Assembly: GCA_023436065.1 (NCBI GenBank) | Contig: JAEZKU010000042.1 | Coordinates: forward strand, 1-64,000 | Length of the DNA: 64,000 bases | DNA from: Bacillota bacterium | GTDB lineage: Bacteria > Bacillota > Clostridia > Lachnospirales > Lachnospiraceae | Direction: 5' to 3' | In this document: piece by piece, positions 32,016 through 40,004 of the stretch | Layout of the letters: each line of letters opens with the position of its first letter | Numbering within the stretch: the first letter of the stretch is position 1 | Position numbers and translations under genes: made by a program | Notes under the pieces: model-generated | The model's database searches: none | What the model was told of the DNA's origin: nothing | What the model saw: the letters and a program-made list of their open reading frames with translations, nothing else

Positions 32016-32345
32016 CTACTTCGCCGGCAGTTCAATCTTTACAATAATCGCCTTAGTCCATAACTTTTCAGCCTCTACTTTGGCTTTCTCGTAATCTTCA
32101 TCAGTGCCGTCATATTTGCGTTCTGCAATAGCTTCAATAAGGTTTTCCTCTACGAAAGGTTCATCCCTGTATCTGATAACTCCATCACCGTACCATTCAT
32201 CAACAGCAAACTCCCTTACTTGACACTCCCCGAAGGATGCCATCCAATAACCATATTCATCACCTGCCACAACCTCTGTATCGACCATTGGGATTACTGG
32301 CAATTCCGGATTATCCTTCATGAGTTGCAATAGATCATTTAACAT
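32016..32345 (-). CDS. Phage early hypothetical protein
   Basis: A 109-residue acidic protein (MLNDLLQLMKDNPELPVIPM...), with VVAGDEYGYWMASFGE and ENLIEAIAERKYDGTDEDYE. Similar short proteins are frequent in clostridial phages next to the replication genes. Start 32345 is chosen because GAGAAGGAGGG precedes it. It overlaps the upstream gene by 11 bases. Confidence 0.65.
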   Translation of the reverse strand: MLNDLLQLMKDNPELPVIPMVDTEVVAGDEYGYWMASFGECQVREFAVDEWYGDGVIRYRDEPFVEENLIEAIAERKYDGTDEDYEKAKVEAEKLWTKAIIVKIELPAK

Positions 32346-32571
32346 CTGTATCCCTCCTTCTCTCCTCCTCAATACACACGATTAACTCCGCAATGTTCAC
32401 TATCTTCTGCCCTTCGTACTTCCGATCAAGTTCCCGGGCTTCCTGAAGCATCACGGCCGGATCGTAAGGTGTATCTGGATTAATCCATTTTCTATAAAAT
32501 ACATTGTAAGTATCATTCATTATCTGTCTGACCTCTGTTCGATCAGGCACATTATTACTATTTTCTGACAT
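32335..32571 (-). CDS. Phage early hypothetical protein
   Basis: A 78-residue, mostly helical protein beginning MSENSNNVPDRTEVRQIMND. The start at 32571 lies immediately after the first of three 21-bp-spaced GGTGTTACAAA repeats, so translation or transcription initiation may be affected by whatever binds there. AAGAGG in that repeat region is the only visible ribosome binding signal. No domain recognised. Confidence 0.6.
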   Translation of the reverse strand: MSENSNNVPDRTEVRQIMNDTYNVFYRKWINPDTPYDPAVMLQEARELDRKYEGQKIVNIAELIVCIEEERRRDTDVK

Positions 32572-32794
32572 TTGTAACACCTCTTTTCGGGTTTGTAACA
32601 CCAATATTCCAATTTGTAACACCTAAGGTGATACGCTGAAAGCCTTGATTTTACTGGGTTTGCTGATGGTGTAACACCTGTAACACCATTTTGATGGTAT
32701 ATACTATATAGGAAAGTCAAATCGAAATTTTTTAAATTTTATTTATATATAGTGCCCTATTATTTTTAGGTGTTACACGTGTTACGGTGTTACA
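32571..32794. repeat. Iteron-like repeat cluster, candidate replication origin
   Basis: TTTGTAACACC occurs at 32571, 32592 and 32613, an exact 21-bp period (two helical turns). Two more TGTAACACC copies are abutted at 32670 and 32679. After an A/T-rich segment (about 32699-32767) the inverted form GGTGTTACA occurs at 32769 and 32786, with a weaker copy between. The region lies next to the DUF927 helicase gene. The arrangement (iterons plus A/T-rich DNA) is that of a phage or plasmid origin, or a cooperative operator. Confidence 0.7.
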
Positions 32795-32795
32795 A

Positions 32796-34712
32796 TTAAT
32801 TAAATGGCAGCTCCTCTTGCATATCATCTGGTACCCTCATAAATTCCTCCGGGATCTCCTTTTGAGTATTTTCAGCCATTGCTTCAGATGGAAGCTTGAG
32901 ATAAACACACCGGCTTACAGCTCCATTTATTCTCTTGGTCTTAGTATTTTTTCCTGATTGGCCATCTATCAGATTTTGCTTACTCGCCCATGCAAGGAAA
33001 GACTTGCTTGAAAAGTTGCCTCTCTCACAGATTTTATTAAAGGCATTATTCATGATAATTAGATATTCACCTTCAATAACTCCCCATATTTCACCTTTGT
33101 ATTCCCCGGTAAAGATATCAGGCCTAAACTTATTCATATTGATTGCAACCTCAGATAGGATAAATTCATAAGCACGCTCATTCTCAGATACCTCACCTTT
33201 GTTCTTAAGCAAGTCCACGCAGGTATTAAAGTCGAGATATAGACCATCCTCGAATATGTAATCAGTGGCAATCTTATCGGTCGTAAGCAAAATGCTCATA
33301 GGTAAAGTCTGTTTTTCTTCTTTCTCGACACCAAGTTCCTCAGCTCTGGCTATGATATGCTGAAGGAAGTCTTTCTGTATATCCTTTATACGGTCAATTC
33401 CGATCTGCTCTATAACATCAATAAACATTCGTCCTGCAAAACCATAATTCGCCTTGATCGTCTCGACTACTTGATTGCCATTTTCGAAAAGGTATCCATC
33501 ATCCATTCCGACATCGATGATACGGTTAACAGCTCCTCCCTGCATCGTCTCAGTGACCAGGGAATGCTCCCCATTGGTTAGTATGACATTTCTCCAAGTG
33601 GTGGATTTATTAAGCCCAAGGGTTGCATTTGCCCGGTCCTTTCCCTTTCCGGAGCAGAGCATATACACCAGCTCCGAAAAATCTCCAGAGTACTTATCCT
33701 TAAGCTGGGCCATATCATCAACGAGCATCGGAAGGTTGTTGAGAAAATCCAGCCGGAGCTCCAAGGCCGTAACAGTAGATTTAGGATCCGTTACAAATTC
33801 ATTCCCTCCCGGATTCGCCCATATCGAAGCAGCTAACATGATTGCCACTGTTTTACCTTTACCTGTATCCCCCCATAGATTTAGAATAAATGGCAATGCA
33901 TTTAATGGCTCGATTAAGGCACTGGCTAAACTTCCAATCATATAAATATTAGGCTCCATTCTTCCTGATTTTCTTACATTTCTGGCAAGTTCAAGCCATG
34001 CTTCGCAGGAGCCTTCCTCATGTACTGCATCAAAGGTTTCCTTAAATCTAATCTCACTATCAAAAATTACGGACTTACCATATGGCATAAACTCATTCTG
34101 TATCCATCCAAGTTTCGATGTTGATACCTGGATATCGATGCGATCCATGTTGTAATTCTCAATATCGGATAAGTACCGGACCAGATTTCTTGCGTTTTCA
34201 GAAGTAACCGATACACCATAATCGGCCAGTCCTACAATTCTGTTAGCGGAAGCGATTGTCCCTTTATCGGTAATGATCTCTTTCCATTGATGTCCCTTCT
34301 TAAATACCAGCTTGATTTTTTCCTTGCCGGTCTGAGCATTGACGAGTCTCTGTGTTGGTAGAATTGGATGATAACAAGCCAAGATTTCTCCACCGAAGGG
34401 CCCAAAGGTTCGGATGCCATTATTATCTGCAATCCAGTTTCCACAACGCATTTCAAAATCTCCACCAAAGTCAGTCATACGTTCGAGATTAGACGGAGAC
34501 TGCTGCTTGTCAAATTTCTGCTTTTCTTTCTTGTATGCCGCAACAAGCTTCGTGAATTTTGTTTTTACTCCGAGTGCTTGCGCCCTATCAGTAAGTGTCA
34601 GTAATAGCTTAGCCTTGTATATTTCATCTTCCTCTTCCATTAATTCAACGAATACTTCATCAGCCAAAATCGATTCAGCTGTCATGCTATCTATTTCTTG
34701 CAGGGCAAACAC
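32796..34712 (-). CDS. DUF927-family replicative helicase/ATPase with SSB-like tail
   Basis: 638 residues with a DUF927-type core: GNWIADNNGIRTFGPFGGEI early, Walker A LWGDTGKGKT, Walker B LPMLVDDMAQ and the following LVYMLCSGKGKDRANA. Such proteins are phage replication helicase/primase-like ATPases. The last 15 residues, FMRVPDDMQEELPFN, match the C-terminal tails of the phage SSB and the ImmA-like protease. The start is a GTG right after GAGAGGG. The frame overlaps the CHC2 gene by 22 bases. Confidence 0.85.
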   Translation of the reverse strand: MFALQEIDSMTAESILADEVFVELMEEEDEIYKAKLLLTLTDRAQALGVKTKFTKLVAAYKKEKQKFDKQQSPSNLERMTDFGGDFEMRCGNWIADNNGIRTFGPFGGEILACYHPILPTQRLVNAQTGKEKIKLVFKKGHQWKEIITDKGTIASANRIVGLADYGVSVTSENARNLVRYLSDIENYNMDRIDIQVSTSKLGWIQNEFMPYGKSVIFDSEIRFKETFDAVHEEGSCEAWLELARNVRKSGRMEPNIYMIGSLASALIEPLNALPFILNLWGDTGKGKTVAIMLAASIWANPGGNEFVTDPKSTVTALELRLDFLNNLPMLVDDMAQLKDKYSGDFSELVYMLCSGKGKDRANATLGLNKSTTWRNVILTNGEHSLVTETMQGGAVNRIIDVGMDDGYLFENGNQVVETIKANYGFAGRMFIDVIEQIGIDRIKDIQKDFLQHIIARAEELGVEKEEKQTLPMSILLTTDKIATDYIFEDGLYLDFNTCVDLLKNKGEVSENERAYEFILSEVAINMNKFRPDIFTGEYKGEIWGVIEGEYLIIMNNAFNKICERGNFSSKSFLAWASKQNLIDGQSGKNTKTKRINGAVSRCVYLKLPSEAMAENTQKEIPEEFMRVPDDMQEELPFN

Positions 34713-35212
34713 CCCCTCTCGATGTATTCTTCAAGTAAATAAAGCTGATATGGTAAATGATCCTGAGCATAGCACCATACATCTGAAAATGGATCTGCCG
34801 ATACTATAATTCTCCGGTATGCAGTAATGTACATCTGCACTTCTCTTAATCTCAATTCCTCTGCTCTCTGCTGTGCAATCCTTTGCTTACGTTTTCTAAC
34901 CGCTTCTTTGGCAACCCTGGACGCTTTAAATGACTGTTTCTCTGTACCACCAAGGAGCTCAAAAGCCGTCCAGAAATCACAATTATTAAGCATCATTGTA
35001 ATATCGAAGATATCAAAGCTCTTGCTACATACAAAGCAGTGACATCCATCGTGAAAAACCTTCATATTAAGGTCTTTACCGTCATGACAAAAGCCTTTAC
35101 ACCGATTATGTTTCACGGTGATGCCAAACCGATAAAGTACTTCTTTGGCAGAAACGGTTGATCGTAGATATTCTTTTTTTTCATTAATCTCTTCATCAGT
35201 CAATCTGTTCAC
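34691..35212 (-). CDS. CHC2-type zinc-finger (primase-like) protein
   Basis: A 173-residue protein: KEVLYRFGITVKHNRCKGFC then VFHDGCHCFVCSKSFDIFDI, which is the CHC2 zinc ribbon of DnaG-type primases, with VSAKEVL-like opening helix. The polymerase part is absent, so it probably delivers DNA binding to the adjacent DUF927 protein. The C-terminal half is a basic helix (EAVRKRKQRIAQQRAEELRL). Confidence 0.8.
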   Translation of the reverse strand: MNRLTDEEINEKKEYLRSTVSAKEVLYRFGITVKHNRCKGFCHDGKDLNMKVFHDGCHCFVCSKSFDIFDITMMLNNCDFWTAFELLGGTEKQSFKASRVAKEAVRKRKQRIAQQRAEELRLREVQMYITAYRRIIVSADPFSDVWCYAQDHLPYQLYLLEEYIERGCLPCKK

Positions 35213-35750
35213 CGCCTAAAATCTCTATGATGCGCTTGCCTGTATGCAGCTTATCGCAAAACATATACTTACATCCGTATTTCCGCTCCTGGGTGCGCAT
35301 GATGTTTGCAAGAGTTTCTCCGGACAGAGCTTTATTCATTCGCTTCTCATAATGACCTGTGATCCAATATTCATCTCCATCCTTATCCTTAACACACTTA
35401 TCATCAACCCAGACTTGGACTTCTTTTCTCCTTGGGTTCTGCCACTTGGCTACATCATCAATAGACTTGATCTGATTGCTGTGCTCGATCAGGATGACCA
35501 ATTTAATTCCATTCTCCTGAGCTTTGATAAGTTCATTCCGAAACCGGTCATGATTATTGGTGACATTGGAGCAGATTTCAGTCAAATTTTGTTTTCGGTC
35601 AATGATCAACCTGGGGTTGTCCAGGGACATATAGTCCCCGGCCCACAGCTTGCTTACATAATGCTTAACCCCTTGGCGATCGAACTCGGATACAATCTTG
35701 GTTATGGCTCTGGCTTTTTCCCTTGAGTCGATCTGTATTGTAAGTCCCAT
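35196..35750 (-). CDS. ERCC4-type nuclease
   Basis: About 184 residues. Motifs IQIDSREKARA, WAGDYMSL and RLIIDRKQNLTEI correspond to the GDx(n)ERKx3D core of ERCC4/XPF nucleases, here with D-R-K. It would cut branched DNA during phage replication or recombination. AGGTGATT lies before the chosen Met; it overlaps the CHC2 gene by 17 bases. Confidence 0.8.
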   Translation of the reverse strand: MGLTIQIDSREKARAITKIVSEFDRQGVKHYVSKLWAGDYMSLDNPRLIIDRKQNLTEICSNVTNNHDRFRNELIKAQENGIKLVILIEHSNQIKSIDDVAKWQNPRRKEVQVWVDDKCVKDKDGDEYWITGHYEKRMNKALSGETLANIMRTQERKYGCKYMFCDKLHTGKRIIEILGGEQID

Positions 35751-35760
35751 AGGCAATCAC

Positions 35761-36183
35761 CTAATTAAAGGGAAGTTCTTCGTCAATACCGTCTGGAATG
35801 TTCATGAAACCATCATATGCAGTTGATGGAGTATATTGCGTTCCGGAATCAGCTTGTCCACCACCGGAAGACTTACTCTCAGCAAATTCCACATTTTCAG
35901 CCACAACATCCGTTGTATAGACTTTTGCACCATCTTTATTGGTATATGATCCAGTCTGGATCCTTCCTTCAACAACAATCTTGCTTCCCTGCCTGAAATA
36001 CTTCTCGATAAACTCAGCAGTCTTTCCGAATGCAACGCAGCTGATAAAATCTGCCGACTGTCCACCTTCCTGCTTAAATCGCCTATCCACGGCTAGAGTA
36101 AACTTTGCTACCGAAGATCCTCCGTCCGTATATCTTACTTCCGGATCTCTTGTAAACCGGCCCATTAAAATAGCTTTATTCAT
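35761..36183 (-). CDS. ssb: Single-stranded DNA-binding protein
   Basis: 140 residues. The OB fold is complete: MNKAILMGRFTRDPEVRYTD, FISCVAFGKTAEFIEKYF, GSKIVVEGRIQTGSYTNKDG. The flexible linker ends in FMNIPDGIDEELPFN, an acidic-PF tip of the type that SSB uses to recruit repair and replication partners. It lies between the ERCC4 nuclease gene and a small acidic gene, in a recombination/replication block with ERF. Confidence 0.93.
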   Translation of the reverse strand: MNKAILMGRFTRDPEVRYTDGGSSVAKFTLAVDRRFKQEGGQSADFISCVAFGKTAEFIEKYFRQGSKIVVEGRIQTGSYTNKDGAKVYTTDVVAENVEFAESKSSGGGQADSGTQYTPSTAYDGFMNIPDGIDEELPFN

Positions 36184-36197
36184 GATTTTCCTCCTGC

Positions 36198-36524
36198 TTA
36201 ATCAGCTTCATCTCCAAACAAGTGTCCATCTTCCGATGGTCCATCACCTTCATCGCCAAATAAGTTCCCTTCTACATTTATTTCATGAGCCTTATTGACT
36301 TTACCTATTATGGTTTTTACTCTGTCCTTAAAAGCTTCAATCTCACTTTCAGGAACATAAATCTGCGTAACAACCCCTTGAGAATATGGAACATCACCCA
36401 TAACCGGAACCGCATGAGGCAACTCCACAGTATCTCCGACCTCTACTGGGATTTCACTTCGATATGTATACTCCCTACCGGAAGGCTCACCCATCTTTAA
36501 AAACTTAACCTTAATCAAACTCAT
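36198..36524 (-). CDS. Small acidic-tailed phage protein
   Basis: A 108-residue protein. N-terminal beta region (MSLIKVKFLKMGEPSGREYTY, VPVMGDVPYSQGVVTQIY), helix, then a duplicated acidic tip, NLFGDEGD and HLFGDEAD. No known domain. Gene order between ERF and SSB suggests an accessory of recombination. It overlaps the ERF stop by 4 bases. Confidence 0.6.
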   Translation of the reverse strand: MSLIKVKFLKMGEPSGREYTYRSEIPVEVGDTVELPHAVPVMGDVPYSQGVVTQIYVPESEIEAFKDRVKTIIGKVNKAHEINVEGNLFGDEGDGPSEDGHLFGDEAD

Positions 36525-37261
36525 GCCTGCGCCTCCTTATCCTTTGTTTTCTTTAATGCACTCATTACCTTAACGAACAACTCCTCAGTACACTCCGACA
36601 AAGCATTAAATCCATATCGCTTACAGAGCGCAGATTCCTGTACTCCTGTTCTCTGAAGTTCTCCACGAATTGTGTTAATCTTTGCCTCATTAATCTTCTG
36701 TTGACCGACAGCAGCCATCTGATCAGCTGTAGGAGCTTGCTGATTTTCTGTAGGTTTCTGCTTCTCTGGCTTGGTCTGCTCTTGAGCTTTAGGCTTATCT
36801 ACCTGTTTAGTAGGCTTTGCATCCTTCGGAGCAGGCTCATGTATTTCAGCGTCAGGATCCTTCATTTCTTCGGTAGGAATGCAAAATACCTGGAAGCAGG
36901 CATATTTATATCCGATTGACATAGCTTTGTTTGTAGCCTTATCACCACTATCCATAGCCTCTCCGATTACCTTAGTCTCTATAAAACTTCCATCGGTAGT
37001 ATAGAATTTATAGGATATTTCCAATCTGACTGAAAACATCACACCGCCGTTTTTAGAAGCACGTTCTTCTCTTTGCTCGCTGATAACCTCCGGAGCAATA
37101 AAAACCTTGTGTTTAACCAGTGCCGGCTGCAGGGCATTCATGACATCATCAATACCGCGATACATAAATCCTTGCTGTTGATTCTTCTTCTCTTTACCTA
37201 TGGCACCTATTTCAGCCATGACATTACTGATTGCTTCAAATATCTTTCCATTATCCGACAT
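36521..37261 (-). CDS. erf: ERF-family single-strand annealing protein
   Basis: 246 residues. The ERF core is clear: MYRGIDDVMNALQPALVKHK, then DSGDKATNKAMSIGYKYACF. The following region is a Pro/Lys/Gln-rich linker and a short helical end. It anneals complementary single strands in phage recombination together with SSB. The start at 37261 overlaps the upstream stop (TAATG) and has AAGGAAGG. Confidence 0.88.
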   Translation of the reverse strand: MSDNGKIFEAISNVMAEIGAIGKEKKNQQQGFMYRGIDDVMNALQPALVKHKVFIAPEVISEQREERASKNGGVMFSVRLEISYKFYTTDGSFIETKVIGEAMDSGDKATNKAMSIGYKYACFQVFCIPTEEMKDPDAEIHEPAPKDAKPTKQVDKPKAQEQTKPEKQKPTENQQAPTADQMAAVGQQKINEAKINTIRGELQRTGVQESALCKRYGFNALSECTEELFVKVMSALKKTKDKEAQA

Positions 37262-38322
37262 TAAAAATCCTTCCTTTCCCATACAAGCCCGATACTATTC
37301 AGATACATTTCAACTTGAGCCAGTTCGAACGGATTTCCGCTAACAGTAAAGTTTGTGGTTATAGTGATATCCTCGGGTACTATAAAAGGTTGTTCGTTTG
37401 TATCAAAAGGAGCTTCCAGATCATCATCAACCGGAGCAGACTCCTTAATTCCCATGAGTCGCTTTTCGGTAGCGATCCGTTCCTCTTCCCTGATGCGCTC
37501 CTCTTCTGCCAATGCCTTAGCGCGTTCCTCTACCCTAGCAGCTTCCTCGGCTTCTGCAGCTTTCCGGCGCTCTTCCTCACGGATCCATTCCTCTTCTCTG
37601 ATGCGCTTGCGTTCTTCTTCCCGGACGCGCTCACGTTCTCGCTCAAGCTCTCGCTGCTTCTCGGCTTCCTGCTGGACCTTCATCCTGGCTTCAATTTCAC
37701 GCTTTTGGGCTTCATACCGATTTATCATGTTCATGGCTTTGGCAACGTCCAGATCGCCCCAGAACAACCGCAGAGCCTCTTCTGTTTTATCCGATACCAT
37801 GGAACTGATCAGAGCGACATTATCCCGGATGGTATTGAGCTTAGCAGTCATTTCATCCTTGACGGACTTCATTGAGGCCGTTGCATTTTCCCACCGGTTA
37901 TCATAGATCGTATTAAGTCCGATTTCGTTCTGCATAGCAATCGAATATGTTTCGATTAATTCACAGAACAAATCTCTGATAGCCTCCTGTTTCTGTAGAC
38001 GCTGCTTCTCCTCAAACTCCTTCACCTGGTTGTCGATAATCCCGATCGGCTCATTAATAATCTCAATCAGCTGCTTCACATTCTCTTCGAACTCGGTATA
38101 AGGCTTCATAAATTCGTTTTTGACCTCAACCTTCTTGTCATTCACAGCCTTGGCCATTTTGCGAAGGGTAGCAACATCCTTCTTGCACTCAACCTTGTTA
38201 GCCTCAGTTACTTCCAATTCCTTATAAACCTGCATTTGTTCTGACAGGCTTGACTTTATTTCATTGAAATTTGATGATATCAGACTCGGCTTAATATCAA
38301 CTACAATCTGTAATTCATTCAT
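37261..38322 (-). CDS. DUF1351-type phage protein, coiled coil
   Basis: 353 residues: helical N-terminus (MNELQIVVDIKPSLISSNFN, ATLRKMAKAVNDKKVEVKNE), then a long charged coiled coil of R/E repeats (RERERVREEERKRIREEEW). The family (DUF1351) sits beside ERF or RecT genes in many phages and is regarded as a recombination accessory. The extensive R/E repeat makes the region low-complexity. Confidence 0.78.
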   Translation of the reverse strand: MNELQIVVDIKPSLISSNFNEIKSSLSEQMQVYKELEVTEANKVECKKDVATLRKMAKAVNDKKVEVKNEFMKPYTEFEENVKQLIEIINEPIGIIDNQVKEFEEKQRLQKQEAIRDLFCELIETYSIAMQNEIGLNTIYDNRWENATASMKSVKDEMTAKLNTIRDNVALISSMVSDKTEEALRLFWGDLDVAKAMNMINRYEAQKREIEARMKVQQEAEKQRELERERERVREEERKRIREEEWIREEERRKAAEAEEAARVEERAKALAEEERIREEERIATEKRLMGIKESAPVDDDLEAPFDTNEQPFIVPEDITITTNFTVSGNPFELAQVEMYLNSIGLVWERKDF

Positions 38323-38507
38323 TGATCAGTATCCTCCTTAAAATATAATTTTCTATCGTGCTTTCCGTAATCATCCGGGACTGTCACCCACGAAAGCTCT
38401 GTATCAGCTCGTTCTTCATCTGCCTGTACTCTACGCTCCAGACGAAGGAGCCTTTCCCTCTCGGCCTCGTATGCGGTGTACGCATCATAGTTGTCGGGTG
38501 TATACAT
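38319..38507 (-). CDS. Small phage protein
   Basis: A 62-residue protein (MYTPDNYDAYTAYEAERERL...), coiled-coil-like in the first half, with AAGGAGG 10 bases before the ATG. It overlaps the next gene by 4 bases. Function unknown. Confidence 0.6.
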   Translation of the reverse strand: MYTPDNYDAYTAYEAERERLLRLERRVQADEERADTELSWVTVPDDYGKHDRKLYFKEDTDQ

Positions 38508-38593
38508 TTCTGATCAGCCTCCTTCTGGTAATCACACCGTTCTTCTGTATCAAGCCGGCTGCCACAGTCAGGGCAGATATGGTAATAGCTCAT
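38384..38593 (-). CDS. Small zinc-ribbon frame overlapping the next gene
   Basis: A 69-residue frame starting MSYYHICPDCGSRLDTEERC, a zinc-ribbon beginning common in clostridial phages, with GAGAGG 8 bases before its ATG. Its second half overlaps the following gene by over 120 bases in another frame. Either both are translated or the true product is shorter. Confidence 0.45.
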   Translation of the reverse strand: MSYYHICPDCGSRLDTEERCDYQKEADQKCIHPTTMMRTPHTRPRGKGSFVWSVEYRQMKNELIQSFRG

Positions 38594-38596
38594 AGG

Positions 38597-38860
38597 CTAT
38601 ACCTCTCTCGTTGCAGCGTAAGCCTCGGTAGCGCATTCACGGCAAATGCACTTATTGCCAATCTTCTTAAGGCTTCTGGTTTCTCCACAATGTACACATA
38701 CCGGCCTATCCGGAGTGTACTTCTTAAGGACAATCGCATCCTCCTCGGTATAAATCTCAAAAGGCTGCCTGTCATCAGCTCCAACTGTTCTTCTTAACTC
38801 GATGGGAAGAGTGATTCTACCCAGTTCATCTAGTCTTCTTACAATACCTGTGTTCTTCAT
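38597..38860 (-). CDS. AbrB-family regulator with zinc ribbon
   Basis: 87 residues: the SpoVT/AbrB swapped-hairpin domain (MKNTGIVRRLDELGRITLPI, ELRRTVGADDRQPFEI) followed by a CVHCGE...CICREC zinc ribbon. Phages and hosts both carry such transcription regulators. AAGGAGG lies 10 bases upstream of the chosen ATG. Confidence 0.8.
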   Translation of the reverse strand: MKNTGIVRRLDELGRITLPIELRRTVGADDRQPFEIYTEEDAIVLKKYTPDRPVCVHCGETRSLKKIGNKCICRECATEAYAATREV

Positions 38861-38913
38861 AATTTCATTGACCTCCTTAAAATTTGGTGATACAATCACC
38901 TTAGATTAATTTG

Positions 38914-39063
38914 TTATGCGCTCATACTGACTTTGCCGAGTCGTGTGAGCTTTTTTCTTACACTGATACAATGCGGACATTCGTATCCGCTACTCGGTAT
39001 CTTCTGCCTTACGCTGATATTCCAGAGCCGGTGGCAGGTGATACATTTCTTAAATCTTGCCAT
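38914..39063 (-). CDS. Small zinc-finger phage protein
   Basis: A 49-residue frame starting MARFKKCITCHRLW with a second pair YECPHC, so C-x2-C ... C-x2-C. AAAGGAGC lies upstream. It overlaps the preceding gene's end by 14 bases. Function unknown. Confidence 0.55.
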   Translation of the reverse strand: MARFKKCITCHRLWNISVRQKIPSSGYECPHCISVRKKLTRLGKVSMSA

Positions 39064-39265
39064 CAGTATTCAGCTCCTTTTCATCGATACAGCAATTCAT
39101 ACGATCAGCTATCTTCTGGGCTTCTTGCTTATCTTCCATGAACCCGGTTGCATATTCCCTGTTACCGGAATGATCCACTTCGTTAACGTCCTTGATCCTG
39201 ACGACTGCGTACTTTAACTTATCCCCGATTGGGTTCGATGTAACTTTCCACTTGCCACAATTCAC
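39050..39265 (-). CDS. Small phage hypothetical protein
   Basis: A 71-residue protein starting (GTG) MNCGKWKVTSNPIGDKLKYA, with VVRIKDVNEVDHSGN and a helical region (KQEAQKIADRMNCC). The GTG start is preferred because GGAGGAATAACA lies just before it. It begins 2 bases after the upstream gene's end. Confidence 0.6.
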   Translation of the reverse strand: MNCGKWKVTSNPIGDKLKYAVVRIKDVNEVDHSGNREYATGFMEDKQEAQKIADRMNCCIDEKELNTDGKI

Positions 39266-39267
39266 TG

Positions 39268-39465
39268 TTATTCCTCCTCCCTGTGATGTTTGATAGCTGC
39301 TACTACAGCTCCTACAACCAATGCTCCAAATGCAACTCCGCATCGAATTAGCGCCTGTCGGACAGTGATCTTGTCAAGCTCGAGCGAGCCTGCTGTCCCG
39401 TAGATGTACATGAATGCTAAGAAACCGGCGAAGAATTTAAGGAGTGACTTAATATTTTTCTTCAC
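39268..39465 (-). CDS. Small membrane protein
   Basis: A 65-residue protein with a GTG start, two hydrophobic segments (LLKFFAGFLAFMYIYG and CGVAFGALVVGAVVAAI) and a charged end HHREEE. The start overlaps the upstream stop (GTGA). Early-region phage membrane peptides of this type may act in exclusion; no direct evidence. Confidence 0.6.
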   Translation of the reverse strand: MKKNIKSLLKFFAGFLAFMYIYGTAGSLELDKITVRQALIRCGVAFGALVVGAVVAAIKHHREEE

Positions 39466-39587
39466 AGCAATTCTCCTTCCTCGTCAATAAGACCCTTTGT
39501 CAGCTTCCGGTTTATCAGATACGATGCAAGTAATAACGATCCGATGCCTGCGAAGAAACCGGATGCGAAAATAAATACTGAGTTCAA
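39462..39587 (-). CDS. Tiny membrane protein with TTG start
   Basis: A 41-residue frame with one membrane segment (VFIFASGFFAGIGSLLLASY) and an acidic end (DEEGELL). AGGGAGG precedes a TTG start; no in-frame ATG is available. It overlaps the following membrane gene by 4 bases. Confidence 0.5.
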   Translation of the reverse strand: MNSVFIFASGFFAGIGSLLLASYLINRKLTKGLIDEEGELL

Positions 39588-39679
39588 TGCTTGTCCCTCC
39601 CTTTCTATATTTGGTAATTTGTGGTATAATCTCCTTGTCAACTTGGCGGTTGAAATACATAGGAAAGGAGAGAGTACTT

Positions 39680-39859
39680 ATGACTGATAATGAAAAACGC
39701 GCTCACGATATCGCTGTTTGCTTATTGCCTATACTCTATAAACTCAAAGTAGATCAAGCAATAAAAGACGAACAAGGCGATTTAAAAATCGATTTTCACA
39801 AGATGTACATGGATACTTATACTAAAGAGCTCGAAGCTATTAACCGTTCCTTTTCTTGA
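39680..39859 (+). CDS. Small rightward phage protein
   Basis: A 59-residue protein starting MTDNEKRAHDIAVCLLPILY. It has AGGAAAGGAGAG before the ATG and an extended -10 promoter (TGGTATAAT, about 39619-39628) upstream. It is rightward within a leftward block. A helical protein with no recognised domain; small regulators or excision factors can look like this. Confidence 0.55.
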   Translation: MTDNEKRAHDIAVCLLPILYKLKVDQAIKDEQGDLKIDFHKMYMDTYTKELEAINRSFS

Positions 39860-39987
39860 CTCTTAAGCACTGGGTTTCCATCAATGGTTGCAATGACATC
39901 TGAATGCTTTTGCTGGCTTTGAACTCGTACTTCAAGGTCAGCAATTCTCTTTTCTAATGACTGCCATCTTTTCTTTGATATAAACAT
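39817..39987 (-). CDS. Small coiled-coil phage protein
   Basis: A 56-residue frame, MFISKKRWQSLEKRIADLEV..., with heptad-like Leu/Val spacing. AGAAAGGAGGCAAACCAC lies upstream. It overlaps the rightward gene above tail to tail by 43 bases. Confidence 0.5.
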   Translation of the reverse strand: MFISKKRWQSLEKRIADLEVRVQSQQKHSDVIATIDGNPVLKSQEKERLIASSSLV

Positions 39988-40004
39988 GTGGTTTGCCTCC
40001 TTTC

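Noticed and set aside
32520..32720. 66-residue frame on the minus strand through the iteron cluster
   Set aside because: It has no ribosome site, runs across the repeats and overlaps a better supported gene start at 32571.
37355..37906. 183-residue Ser/Arg-rich frame on the plus strand
   Set aside because: It is the complement of the R/E-rich coiled coil of the DUF1351 gene; low-complexity antisense, no ribosome site.
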